From: Neobacillus dielmonensis
Lineage (GTDB): Bacteria > Bacillota > Bacilli > Bacillales > Cytobacillaceae
Length of the DNA: 44,299 nucleotides
Assembly (NCBI RefSeq): GCF_000612665.1
Contig: NZ_HG942074.1
Coordinates: forward strand, 1 to 44,299
Direction: 5' to 3'
In this document: positions 34,728 through 42,423 of the stretch, in pieces
Position numbering within the stretch: the stretch's first letter is position 1
Layout of the letters: each line of letters begins with the position of its first letter
The notes under the pieces: model-generated
Database searches by the model: none
What the model was told of the DNA's origin: nothing
What the model saw: only the letters and a program-made list of their open reading frames with translations
Program-made: the position numbers and the translations under genes

Positions 34728-35222
34728 ATGAACGGATTAGCAATGTATGGGATGATTATTTTGGTGTTTGGTTTAGTGTTTTGGAGACGAACCCGGGCAA
34801 TGGTTCGCCCGATTAAAGGGTCTGGAATAAGAATACTGATGCCGCTAATGATTTTCTTACCAGGAATCTCAGTATTTATGAGTCTTCAGTTGCAATTAAA
34901 GACCTGGGAAATTGCTGTTGCGGCTTTAGCTGGATTATTGCTTGCCATTCCGTTAATGTGGACTACCAATTATGAAATTCGTGAAGATGGTCAAATATAT
35001 GCTCAGAAGAACAAAAGCTTTTTTATCGCCTTGATTTTCGTGCTAGTTATTCGAATGGTTTTCAAACAGTTCATTTCTGGATTGGATCCGGCAAGTTTAG
35101 GAATGCTTTTCTTTGCTGTCGCCATTAGCTATGTTGTGCCATGGAGAATAGTTTCCTTTATTAAGTTTAGGAAGGTAAAACAATCACAAAGCTTTCTTGC
35201 TGCTACGCCAGTTAAAGCTTAA
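34728..35222 (+). CDS. ccdC: CcdC-like membrane protein
   Basis: A 164-residue membrane protein with about five hydrophobic segments (YGMIILVFGLVFW, ILMPLMIFLPGISVFM, IAVAALAGLLLAIPL, FFIALIFVLVI, LGMLFFAVAISYVVPW) and the inter-helix motif TTNYEIREDGQIYAQKNKSF typical of B. subtilis CcdC (DUF1453). CcdC is encoded in a cytochrome c maturation locus, although its own role is not essential and its activity is unclear. Here it stands away from ccdA. The ATG at 34728 is near an AAAAGGGGACGG stretch. A small membrane protein gene follows. Confidence 0.72.
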   Translation: MNGLAMYGMIILVFGLVFWRRTRAMVRPIKGSGIRILMPLMIFLPGISVFMSLQLQLKTWEIAVAALAGLLLAIPLMWTTNYEIREDGQIYAQKNKSFFIALIFVLVIRMVFKQFISGLDPASLGMLFFAVAISYVVPWRIVSFIKFRKVKQSQSFLAATPVKA

Positions 35223-35256
35223 GTTCAAGAAAAATAATATTGGAGGAGGATGAATA

Positions 35257-35406
35257 ATGGTTGGCATCATTATGTCTGCATGTGTCATTATAGGCGGCAG
35301 CATTGGGAGTTTATTTGGATGCGGTGAAACAGGTTACCAGATTGGTGTTGGTTTGGGTTTGTTAAGTATGGGTTACCTCCTTGAAATACGGGAAAGCAGC
35401 TTATAG
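35257..35406 (+). CDS. Small glycine-rich membrane protein (49 residues)
   Basis: An ORF starts at ATG 35257 with GGAGGAGG at 35242-35249. It is almost entirely hydrophobic and Gly-rich (GIIMSACVIIGGSIGSLFGCG, then QIGVGLGLLSMGYLLE), consistent with two short membrane helices with glycine-zipper spacing. It follows ccdC by 34 bp without a terminator, so co-expression is likely. I recognise no named family. Confidence 0.6.
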   Translation: MVGIIMSACVIIGGSIGSLFGCGETGYQIGVGLGLLSMGYLLEIRESSL

Positions 35407-35540
35407 GTTCCCTAAATATTAATGACAGCGGAAGATACCGTAGTCTATGACAACCAAATACCATATTCTCATTTTGTGAGCATACTGTTAGAATTATTTT
35501 CCCACAATAATATAATGAGATATGGAAGGAGTGGTTGAAA

Positions 35541-36266
35541 TTGGCACAATCATTAAAAGGAAAAACAGCATTTATCACTGGTGCTGGAAAAGGCATTGGC
35601 AGAGCGGTTGCGCTTGCATTAGCGAGCGAAGGTGTAAACGTTGGACTGCTTGCTAGAACAGAGGCGGACCTAAAGGAAACTGCAAAAGAAGTTGAAGGCT
35701 TAGGAGTAAAGTCTGCCTATGCGGCTGTTGACGTTTCATCACAGGAAGAGGTAGACCAAGCTATTAAAAAACTTACCCATGAACTAGGCACAGCTGATAT
35801 TTTGATTAATAATGCAGGAATCGGAAAATTTGCCACACTTTTAGATATGGATCCGCAAGAATGGAAGAGGATTATTGATGTCAACTTAATGGGCCCGTAT
35901 TATGTCACACGTGCAGTTCTACCTCAATTAATTGAAAAAAATGGCGGAGATATCATTAATATTTCGTCTACAAATGGCTTAAACGGGGCAGCTACTTCTA
36001 GTGCCTATAGTGCATCCAAATTTGGATTGATTGGCTTAACCGAATCGTTGGCACAGGAAGTTCGAAGAAATAATATCCGAGTTACCGCATTAACTCCGAG
36101 CACTGTTGCTACGGAACTTGCGGTTAATACAAACTTAATTGCTGAAAACAACGATCAAAAATATATGCAGCCAGAGGATATTGCTGAAGTGATCGTAAAT
36201 CAGTTGAAGTTGCATCCTCGTATTTATGTGAAAACAGCAAGTTTGCTGGCCACTAACCCATTCTAA
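35541..36266 (+). CDS. yoxD: Short-chain dehydrogenase/reductase, YoxD-like
   Basis: A 241-residue SDR annotated in relatives as a 3-oxoacyl-ACP reductase homologue. The NADP(H)-binding glycine motif is [12 protein letters not shown] follows near residue 88, and the catalytic Ser-Tyr-Lys appear in ISSTNGLNG and YSASK. The sequence runs parallel to B. subtilis YoxD, including the [11 protein letters not shown] and MQPEDIAE C-terminal blocks. TTG 35541 is preferred because GGAAGGAGTGG (35524-35534) is then about 6 nt away; TTG 35535 would overlap it. Its oxidoreductase substrate is not known. A strong terminator follows. Confidence 0.87.
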   Translation: MAQSLKGKTAFITGAGKGIGRAVALALASEGVNVGLLARTEADLKETAKEVEGLGVKSAYAAVDVSSQEEVDQAIKKLTHELGTADILINNAGIGKFATLLDMDPQEWKRIIDVNLMGPYYVTRAVLPQLIEKNGGDIINISSTNGLNGAATSSAYSASKFGLIGLTESLAQEVRRNNIRVTALTPSTVATELAVNTNLIAENNDQKYMQPEDIAEVIVNQLKLHPRIYVKTASLLATNPF

Positions 36267-36301
36267 TTGGATGTACATATAACCTCAAGGACAACTTTGT
36301 T

Positions 36302-36344
36302 AAAAGGACTCTTCTCATTTGGTAAAATGAGGAGAGTCCTTTTT
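36302..36344 (+). terminator. Terminator of yoxD
   Basis: A long stem (AAAAGGACTCTTCTCATTT paired with AAATGAGGAGAGTCCTTTTT) has a 4-nt loop and T residues. Confidence 0.92.
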
Positions 36345-36399
36345 AATTTGATAAAATAGAACCCACAGTAGAAAAGAAAACCAGAAAGGTTGTAGTGAA

Positions 36400-36780
36400 A
36401 TGAAAAAATGCAAATACTTGGCCTTTGTTTTCAGTTTATTATTGGTAGTAATGGCAGGTTGTGATTACAATAAATTTCAGATAGAACTCTCTACCCCAAA
36501 ATCTTTTACCCTTGATCAGCCTTCTCCCATTCAAATAAAGATTCAAGATTCTGATAGTAACCCAGTAGTAGGTGCAAAGGTAACCGTAGACCTGAAAATG
36601 AAAGGCATGAGTCATGGAAATCTTTCAATAGAGATGCAAGAAACAAAGGATGGGGTATATGTTGGTAACGCAGATATTGAAATGGAAGGTGATTACACTG
36701 CCAGCATCATCATCAATGATAAAGGAGAAAAGTGGATGGGGGAAAAGAGGTTTTCAATCGTGACCAAAACGAGCCCATAG
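36400..36780 (+). CDS. FixH/YtkA-like lipoprotein
   Basis: A 126-residue exported lipoprotein. The signal peptide has a basic N-terminus, a hydrophobic core and the lipobox VMAGC (modified Cys at residue 20). The mature part is a beta-sandwich of the FixH/YtkA type: PIQIKIQDSDSNPVVGAKVTV, MKGMSHG with Met and His as possible copper ligands, and GVYVGNADIEMEGDYTASI. Such proteins are linked to copper handling or cytochrome oxidase assembly, which is inferred here, not shown. It is a single gene between two terminators. Confidence 0.8.
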   Translation: MKKCKYLAFVFSLLLVVMAGCDYNKFQIELSTPKSFTLDQPSPIQIKIQDSDSNPVVGAKVTVDLKMKGMSHGNLSIEMQETKDGVYVGNADIEMEGDYTASIIINDKGEKWMGEKRFSIVTKTSP

Positions 36781-36973
36781 AACCCTATATTTTTTGTATT
36801 TGAATAATTACATTAAACAAGTTAGAATATAATTATCATTGGTAAGAGAATGGATGCTTTTATTCAAGGATGTAATTAATAGTAGGTAAAAGTTAGAACC
36901 ATAAAAATGTTTTGATAAACTTCTTTTATTCTGACGGGAATGTTCTGGACAATTTATTGATTGAGCTGGTCAT

Positions 36974-37025
36974 AAGTCAAGGTGGGAAAGAAATATTCCT
37001 ATCTTGACTTTTTTTGTTTGTAAAT
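36974..37025 (+). terminator. Terminator upstream of the DUF2294 gene
   Basis: AAGTCAAG pairs with CTTGACTT, with additional GGGAA/TTCC pairing inside, followed by TTTTT. It probably ends the FixH-like transcript about 190 bp after that gene. Confidence 0.7.
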
Positions 37026-37104
37026 TTTTGGCAATGAAAGGAAGTCGATTCGCTAATTCTACTCTAAGAAATAAATATTAATAATTAAAGTGAGGATCAT
37101 TTAC

Positions 37105-37797
37105 ATGTCTTCTCCCATGCAACACACACTTTCGGATATTAGTAGTTTCGTTAGTAAGTTATTAAGAAAGAATTTTGGCAAGGGCCCCATTTCTTGCCAT
37201 GCTTATGCAAAGGATCGGTTTCTTGTTTTTTACATACGAGGGTTTCTGTCGCCGATGGAAAAAGTTTTGATAGAAAATGACAACTTGGACAATATAGTCA
37301 TTTCACGAAATATTGTTATGGAATCAGTTCTAAATGAATTAAAGGGACTGCTTGAATTAAACTATCAACAAGATGTTGAGTATCTCTATCATGATTGGAA
37401 CTATGCTAATAACACTGGAATGATAACGGCTGTTTTTGAAAAGGTGGTTCCTTCTTTTGAATCAAGTGTACACTTTCCCAAGTATGAAGATTTTATTGCA
37501 GAAATAGAGCGGCTAACTATTTTAATTCAAAAAAAGCCAAAACAAATACAGGCCTTTCAAATAACCTCAAAGGTATATTTGGTGATAAGAGAAGGAATAT
37601 TAGTTCCGATTGAAAAGGCAATGATTCAAAAAGGCTATGAACAGAAACTTTTAGTAGTAAAGGATGAGTTAGAGAAAAGTTTCTGTCAACGAAATGGCCG
37701 GTTTGAACAGATATTTAAAAAACAAATAGGAGATATGTTTGTCGATTGGAACTTAAAAGAGGATAAAAGCTTAACTTACCTTTTCTTAACTAATTAA
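37105..37797 (+). CDS. Tandem DUF2294-domain protein
   Basis: A 230-residue soluble protein made of two DUF2294 units. The first has LLRKNFGKGPISCHAYAKDRFLVFYIRGFLSP, MEKVLI and VEYLYHDWNYANNTGMITAVF; the second has PKQIQAFQITSKVYLVIREGILVP, IEKAMI and GDMFVDWNLKEDKSLTYLF, with the GKGP motif lost. The domain is widespread in Bacilli with no assigned activity. The ATG at 37105 is preferred because TGAGGA lies 8 nt upstream; the GTG at 37090 overlaps that site. Single gene followed by a terminator, next to but separate from the TOMM cluster. Confidence 0.8.
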   Translation: MSSPMQHTLSDISSFVSKLLRKNFGKGPISCHAYAKDRFLVFYIRGFLSPMEKVLIENDNLDNIVISRNIVMESVLNELKGLLELNYQQDVEYLYHDWNYANNTGMITAVFEKVVPSFESSVHFPKYEDFIAEIERLTILIQKKPKQIQAFQITSKVYLVIREGILVPIEKAMIQKGYEQKLLVVKDELEKSFCQRNGRFEQIFKKQIGDMFVDWNLKEDKSLTYLFLTN

Positions 37798-37825
37798 AAT
37801 AAGGCCCAAAAAAGTATAAAGTCTG

Positions 37826-37866
37826 AAGGGGCAGTACCAATTTTTCCTAGGTGCTGTCCCTTTATT
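37826..37866 (+). terminator. Terminator of the DUF2294 gene
   Basis: AAGGGGCAGTACC pairs with GGTGCTGTCCCTTT (one wobble), with an 11-nt loop and TTTATT after it. Confidence 0.85.
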
Positions 37867-37992
37867 CTTTTGCCCATTATTAGCTAATAGAGTAACCGTT
37901 TTTTTGTGTAATTTGCTACCTAAAATAGGCTCTTTCTTTAGTAACAGCGACCTAAACAGAATCATAATTTGTTGAAGAGAGTACAAATCGTA

Positions 37993-38021
37993 TTGGATGT
38001 TTGTAAAAAAAACCTTATAAC
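37993..38021 (+). promoter_or_regulatory. Probable promoter of the TOMM cluster
   Basis: TTGGAT (37993-37998) and TATAAC (38016-38021) are separated by 17 bp, giving a leader of about 45 nt before the precursor gene. No operator could be recognised. Confidence 0.5.
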
Positions 38022-38074
38022 TTTCCCGCTCTCTATTTAGGCTCAATATTATTAAATACAAAGGGGAGGAACAT

Positions 38075-38341
38075 ATGCAGAACTTTCAAAATGAACTGCA
38101 AGGATTGGGAATCGATCCTTATCAAACTGGTGAGTTAATGGCAATCGGTCCACAATTCGAGGATACGCGCCTGTGGGGCCGCTGTGGCGGTTTCCGTTGC
38201 GGTGGCTGTGGCGGCTTCCGTTGTGGCGGCTTTCGTTGTGGCGGCTGTTTCGGTTGCGGCGGCTGCTTTGGCTGTGGCGGCTTTGGTTTTGGTGGATTTG
38301 GGTGTTTTAGCTGTTTTGGCATCGGTGTTGGTTTTATTTAA
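38075..38341 (+). CDS. Heterocycloanthracin/sonorensin-family TOMM precursor peptide
   Basis: An 88-residue two-part precursor. The leader (about 1-35) begins MQNFQNELQGLGIDPYQTGE, the family signature bound by the maturation enzymes. The core (about 36-88) is nearly all Cys, Gly, Phe and Arg: 11 Cys (37, 42, 45, 50, 55, 58, 61, 64, 67, 77, 80), one Ser (79) and no Thr, arranged in FRCGG and FGCGG units with a hydrophobic GIGVGFI end. The Cys and Ser residues would be cyclised to thiazol(in)es and an oxazol(in)e. GGGGAGGA precedes the ATG. The cleavage point is not clear; no double-Gly is present at the junction. Confidence 0.93.
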   Translation: MQNFQNELQGLGIDPYQTGELMAIGPQFEDTRLWGRCGGFRCGGCGGFRCGGFRCGGCFGCGGCFGCGGFGFGGFGCFSCFGIGVGFI

Positions 38342-38390
38342 TTGGTTTGCAATTAGGAATGCACTTGGAAAATATCGTTCTAGAAAGAAC

Positions 38391-38433
38391 GTGTCCCCTG
38401 CAAGTAACTGTGCCGCGGGGGGCACTTCTTTTC
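38391..38433 (+). terminator. Attenuating hairpin between precursor and modification genes
   Basis: GTGTCCCCTGC (38391-38401) pairs with GCGGGGGGCAC (38415-38425), with two G-U pairs and a 13-nt loop, followed by TTCTTTTC. A second small hairpin, CGTTCT/AGAACG, abuts it at 38376-38391. Partial readthrough would give more precursor than enzyme. Confidence 0.7.
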
Positions 38434-38515
38434 AGCATTTAACATAATGGACAAAAAATCGTACATAAACTGATAGTGCGTAAGTAGTGACAATGAGGAA
38501 TAAGGAGGTACTCCA

Positions 38516-40465
38516 GTGGCAGAACTTAACTCGTCCTCACGTCTGAAGGTCAAAAGGGATACGTTTTTTCTCCCAGACCAAAAAGGGGGGGTGTACTTTA
38601 GAAATAACATAAGCTCTTTTCGTATGGAAGGCAAAACCATCTATCAGTGGATCGAAAAATTGCTGCCGATGTTCAATGGAGATGTAACAATGGGAGCCAT
38701 CACAGAGGGACTAACAGCACCGTACCGTGACAGGGTTTATGAAATTGGGGAGACGTTGTACAAGAATGGGTTTGTTCGCGATGTTAGTAAAGATTTGCCC
38801 TATGAGTTAAATCGTGAGGTTCTTGAAAAGTATGCTTCACAAATTGAATTTATTGAGAATTTTACCGAATCGGGCGCATACCATTTTGAAAAGTACCGTC
38901 AGGCAAGGGTCCTGACTGTCGGCTCGGGCCCCTTCTTTGTATCCTTGGTATCGGCATTATTAGAATCAGGTTTGCCGAAATTAAATGTCATGGTTACAGA
39001 TGCGGTTCAAACCAATAGAAAGCGGCTCAATGAGTTGGTGCAAAATGCTAGGGAACTAGATTCCGTTGTGGAGTTGGAAGAAATACCCTACTTTAAAGGG
39101 GCGGGGTCAGCTTTTTGGAAAGAAGCCGTTCGGGAGTATGATTGGATTCTCTATGTTTCTCAGGAAGGCAATGTAAATGAATTAAGGAGTATAAATCAAG
39201 CTTGCAAAGAAGAAAAGAAAGCATTTTTCCCGGCCATTTATTTAGACAAAGTTGGGCTCGCCGGTCCGTTAACTCACCCAGAATCAGATGGATGCTTCGA
39301 GTCTGCCTGGCGCAGAATCCATCACTCTTCTCTAAGGGCAAATGAGCAGCCCCAGATGTACTCTTCCACAGCAGGAGCCATTTTGGCAAACGTCTCTGTA
39401 TTTGAATTTTTCAAAAAGGCAACGGGTATAGCAGGCCCCAATCAAAGTAATCAAATATACCTGCTCCATCTTGATACGTTGGAGGGAGATTGGCTTTCCT
39501 TCATCCCGCATCCATCCGTTTCATCAAACAGTGTTAAACCCGAGCTAGTTGAAAACCTTGATGAAAGACTTAAACAAGAATTCAATAGAGAACAACAGCA
39601 GGGGCAGCTTTTGGAGTATTTTAGTCGATTAACTTCAAAGGAAATTGGCATTTTTCATTCCTGGGAGGAACAAAATCTGTCGCAGCTTCCTCTTTCCCAG
39701 TGCTATGTTCAAGCGGTTAATCCAGTGTCAGATGGACCAGCACAACTGCTGACCAAAGTTGTCTGTTCGGGAATGACCCACGAAGAAGCAAGAAAAAATG
39801 CCGGATTGAAGGGCATCGAAATGTATGTCGCCAAATTGGTCCATTCAGTAAATCGGAAATATAGCGTTAATAGGGTGCTTCCAGAAGGATTTCTAGGCAT
39901 TGGTTCAGGGGAAACCACCGCGGAGGCTGTTTGCCGGGGTCTGCAAGACTATCTGAATGAAGAATTGAAAAGTCGAGAGGGAGATGGCTTAAATACGGTT
40001 TTTCGTGCGCCGATCGGAGCCATAGATGATAAAAGATGCCAATACTATTTGAATGCTATCACAACTCTGAACGGTTCCCCAATCATCGGTTTAAAAGACG
40101 ATGTGCTGGGTTTTCCAGTTGTCGGGGTAAAGTCTAAGCGCCGGTGGTACACAGGGATAGATTTAAATATCACAATGGCATTGCAAAATGCTTTGCAAAA
40201 AGCACTTTTGGATGCCCAGAACCAAGTGAATACCGTAGATAGGGAAGAGAAAGAATCCTTGATTTATCTTGAAAAAAAGGACTCCAAACTTGAAATCCCC
40301 ACTTGTGAGAACATGACCCATTTGGAACTGTTGCATTCATCCATCCAGGTTTTATCTAGACACGGTAAACAGCTAGTAGTCTATGATTTGTCAATGGAAC
40401 CTTTTTTAAAGGAAGGGCTGGCAGGTGTGTATGGTGTGCATGTGCGAGAGGGGGATACTGTATGA
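38516..40465 (+). CDS. TOMM maturation protein, Ocin-ThiF-like leader-binding F protein
   Basis: A 649-residue protein of the putative thiazole-containing bacteriocin maturation family (TIGR03693). In heterocycloanthracin clusters this F protein binds the leader and delivers the precursor to the YcaO enzyme. The N-terminal 100 residues (KVKRDTFFLPDQKGGVYFRN, WIEKLLPMFNG) look like a PqqD-type RiPP recognition element. An E1-like Rossmann region follows (RVLTVGSGPFFVSLVSALL) but lacks an adenylation or CxxC zinc motif. The second half has a YcaO-like layout (GMTHEEARKNAGLKGIEMYVAK) without clear catalytic residues. GTG 38516 follows AAGGAGGT. The stop overlaps the next start by 4 nt. Confidence 0.88.
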   Translation: MAELNSSSRLKVKRDTFFLPDQKGGVYFRNNISSFRMEGKTIYQWIEKLLPMFNGDVTMGAITEGLTAPYRDRVYEIGETLYKNGFVRDVSKDLPYELNREVLEKYASQIEFIENFTESGAYHFEKYRQARVLTVGSGPFFVSLVSALLESGLPKLNVMVTDAVQTNRKRLNELVQNARELDSVVELEEIPYFKGAGSAFWKEAVREYDWILYVSQEGNVNELRSINQACKEEKKAFFPAIYLDKVGLAGPLTHPESDGCFESAWRRIHHSSLRANEQPQMYSSTAGAILANVSVFEFFKKATGIAGPNQSNQIYLLHLDTLEGDWLSFIPHPSVSSNSVKPELVENLDERLKQEFNREQQQGQLLEYFSRLTSKEIGIFHSWEEQNLSQLPLSQCYVQAVNPVSDGPAQLLTKVVCSGMTHEEARKNAGLKGIEMYVAKLVHSVNRKYSVNRVLPEGFLGIGSGETTAEAVCRGLQDYLNEELKSREGDGLNTVFRAPIGAIDDKRCQYYLNAITTLNGSPIIGLKDDVLGFPVVGVKSKRRWYTGIDLNITMALQNALQKALLDAQNQVNTVDREEKESLIYLEKKDSKLEIPTCENMTHLELLHSSIQVLSRHGKQLVVYDLSMEPFLKEGLAGVYGVHVREGDTV

Positions 40466-42402
40466 CTCCACATATCCTCATTGTCGGGGACGGACTATTA
40501 GCAGATTATGTTTACGATCACTTGTCAACCAACTATCTAGTAAAACGTCAAAGTATGATGGAGGAAATATCGGATGAGATAGAATTAGCATTGGTCTTGG
40601 ACGATGCCTGGCATCCATCGATACACCAGAAGGCGGAAGAGCGGTTTAGGTTCTCCGGAATTCCTTGGCTTCGTGGTTTCGTTTCGTTTGGCGAGGGAAT
40701 TATTGGTCCATTAGTTCGGCAGGGTACATCGGGATGTTCTCTTTGTGCCGATAAACGGCGTTTGATAGCTGGCCCCGACCGGGTTGAAATGTGGCTCCTT
40801 CAAGCAAGAATGGGTACAGGTGCAGGTGGCTTGCGGGATGCTTGGTCTTCACGTTCAGGGATGTTTCACATGGCTGGTTTAATTTGTGATGAAGTGCAGA
40901 AAGTCCTTCAGGGGAAGCCATCCTCCTTAGAAGATAGCATGTTCATTACCAATCTCAGGACTTTAACGAACACTAGTCACTTTTTCTTGCCTGATCCATT
41001 GTGTCCTGTTTGCAGTCCAATTCCGGAAGACTCACCTGAGCTAGCCCGGATTAGCTTAAAGTCCAGTCCTAAATTGCCTGGTGCAGGCTATCGCAGTCGT
41101 TCGATGGAGGAATTGAAAACAGTGCTAGTCGATGACTATCTGGATGATCGTACTGGGATTATGAATGGCAAAATCGAGGATATCAGGCTCCCATTTGCAG
41201 ATGTTTTAGTCAACATGCCGTTGTTTGGGGCAGATGAGGGAGTGGCAGGACGTACGAATTCCTATGAGATGAGTGAGCTCACGGCCATCTTGGAGGGATT
41301 GGAGCGCCATTGTGGAATCGAGCCTCAAGGCAAGAGGAAGAAAGTTCGTGATAGCTATCATCATTTAAAGGACATCGCTTTAAATCCGACAAGAGTGGGG
41401 TTACATGAAGACGAACAATATGCAAAGTCTGATTTCCCGTTTAAACGGTTTAACCCTGATACCCCAATCAATTGGGTGTGGGGATATTCGTTTTTACAAG
41501 AACGGCCTATATTGGTTCCAGAGTTACTCGCCTATTACAGTTTGGGATATGGGGAGGGTTTTGCTTATGAAACCTCTAACGGGTGTGCATTAGGAGGGAG
41601 TGTAGAGGAAGCCATATTCCATGGAATTATGGAGGTCGTTGAGCGCGATTCCTTCTTGGTAACATGGTATGCGCAGCTGCCCCTTCCGCGTCTTGACCCT
41701 TATTCTGCTAACGATAAGGAATTAGAGCTGATGGTTGACCGTTTACGTGACGTGGCGGGTTATGATGTTTATTTTTACAATTCTACAATGGAACATGGGA
41801 TCCCCAGTATTTGGGCAGTGGCAAAAAACAGAAGCTCAAAGGGTGTGAACCTGATTTGTGCCGCAGGTGCCAGTCCCGACCCTGTAAGGGCGGCGAAAAG
41901 TTCCATCTACGAACTTGCGGGAATGATGGTTCGGCATGACGAGAAGTTGGAGAAAAACCGGAAGCAATATGAAGAAATGTTGAAAAATTCATTTGCTGTC
42001 CGTACCATGGAGGATCATGGAATGCTTTATGGTCTTCGGGAAGCAGAGGAACGGCTGAACTTTTTATTAGATGTGACTCGCCCATTAAGGACATTTGCTG
42101 AGGAATTTAAACAGCCTCCGTTTCATGCTGATTTAAGGGATGAGCTTCAGGATATCCTGCAAACATTTCGCCAGTTAGACCTCGAAGTCATTGTGGTAGA
42201 CCAGACGACACCGGTAACCAAACGGAATGGATTATACTGTGTTAAAGTATTGATTCCTGGTATGCTGCCGATGACATTCGGACATCACCTTACCCGTGTC
42301 AAAGGACTGGAGAGGGTCCGCCAGGTACCAATGAAGCTCGGATTCACCAAACAGCCGTTATCGTATGAACAGCTTAATCCCTATCCTCATCCATTCCCAT
42401 AA
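40462..42402 (+). CDS. TOMM cyclodehydratase, partial C domain fused to YcaO (CD fusion)
   Basis: A 646-residue enzyme that converts core Cys and Ser to azolines using ATP. The N-terminal part (1-220) is a reduced E1-like C domain with a zinc tetrathiolate: C92-x2-C95 and C181-x2-C184. Residues about 225-646 form the YcaO domain with ATP-binding acidic motifs (SELTAILEGLER, 271-282; IMEVVERDSF, 389-398) and the proline-rich C-terminal end NPYPHPFP needed for catalysis in azoline-forming YcaOs. A full leader-binding domain is missing, which explains the need for the preceding F protein. Translationally coupled to it by ATGA. Confidence 0.92.
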   Translation: MTPHILIVGDGLLADYVYDHLSTNYLVKRQSMMEEISDEIELALVLDDAWHPSIHQKAEERFRFSGIPWLRGFVSFGEGIIGPLVRQGTSGCSLCADKRRLIAGPDRVEMWLLQARMGTGAGGLRDAWSSRSGMFHMAGLICDEVQKVLQGKPSSLEDSMFITNLRTLTNTSHFFLPDPLCPVCSPIPEDSPELARISLKSSPKLPGAGYRSRSMEELKTVLVDDYLDDRTGIMNGKIEDIRLPFADVLVNMPLFGADEGVAGRTNSYEMSELTAILEGLERHCGIEPQGKRKKVRDSYHHLKDIALNPTRVGLHEDEQYAKSDFPFKRFNPDTPINWVWGYSFLQERPILVPELLAYYSLGYGEGFAYETSNGCALGGSVEEAIFHGIMEVVERDSFLVTWYAQLPLPRLDPYSANDKELELMVDRLRDVAGYDVYFYNSTMEHGIPSIWAVAKNRSSKGVNLICAAGASPDPVRAAKSSIYELAGMMVRHDEKLEKNRKQYEEMLKNSFAVRTMEDHGMLYGLREAEERLNFLLDVTRPLRTFAEEFKQPPFHADLRDELQDILQTFRQLDLEVIVVDQTTPVTKRNGLYCVKVLIPGMLPMTFGHHLTRVKGLERVRQVPMKLGFTKQPLSYEQLNPYPHPFP

Positions 42403-42423
42403 TGAAAAGCAGGAGGTGTAAGC

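Noticed and set aside
37105..37797. DUF2294 protein as part of the TOMM operon
   Set aside because: A strong terminator (37826-37866) and a separate promoter (37993-38021) lie between them.
38075..38341. Cys/Gly-rich protein considered as a spore coat or metallothionein-like protein
   Set aside because: The N-terminal leader signature and the directly following YcaO and SagB genes identify it as a TOMM precursor.
38122..38425. Minus-strand open frames opposite the TOMM precursor, encoding Lys/Pro/Gln-rich or Ala/Thr-rich repeats
   Set aside because: They are antisense shadows of the repeated Cys/Gly codons, with no ribosome-binding site and no family match.
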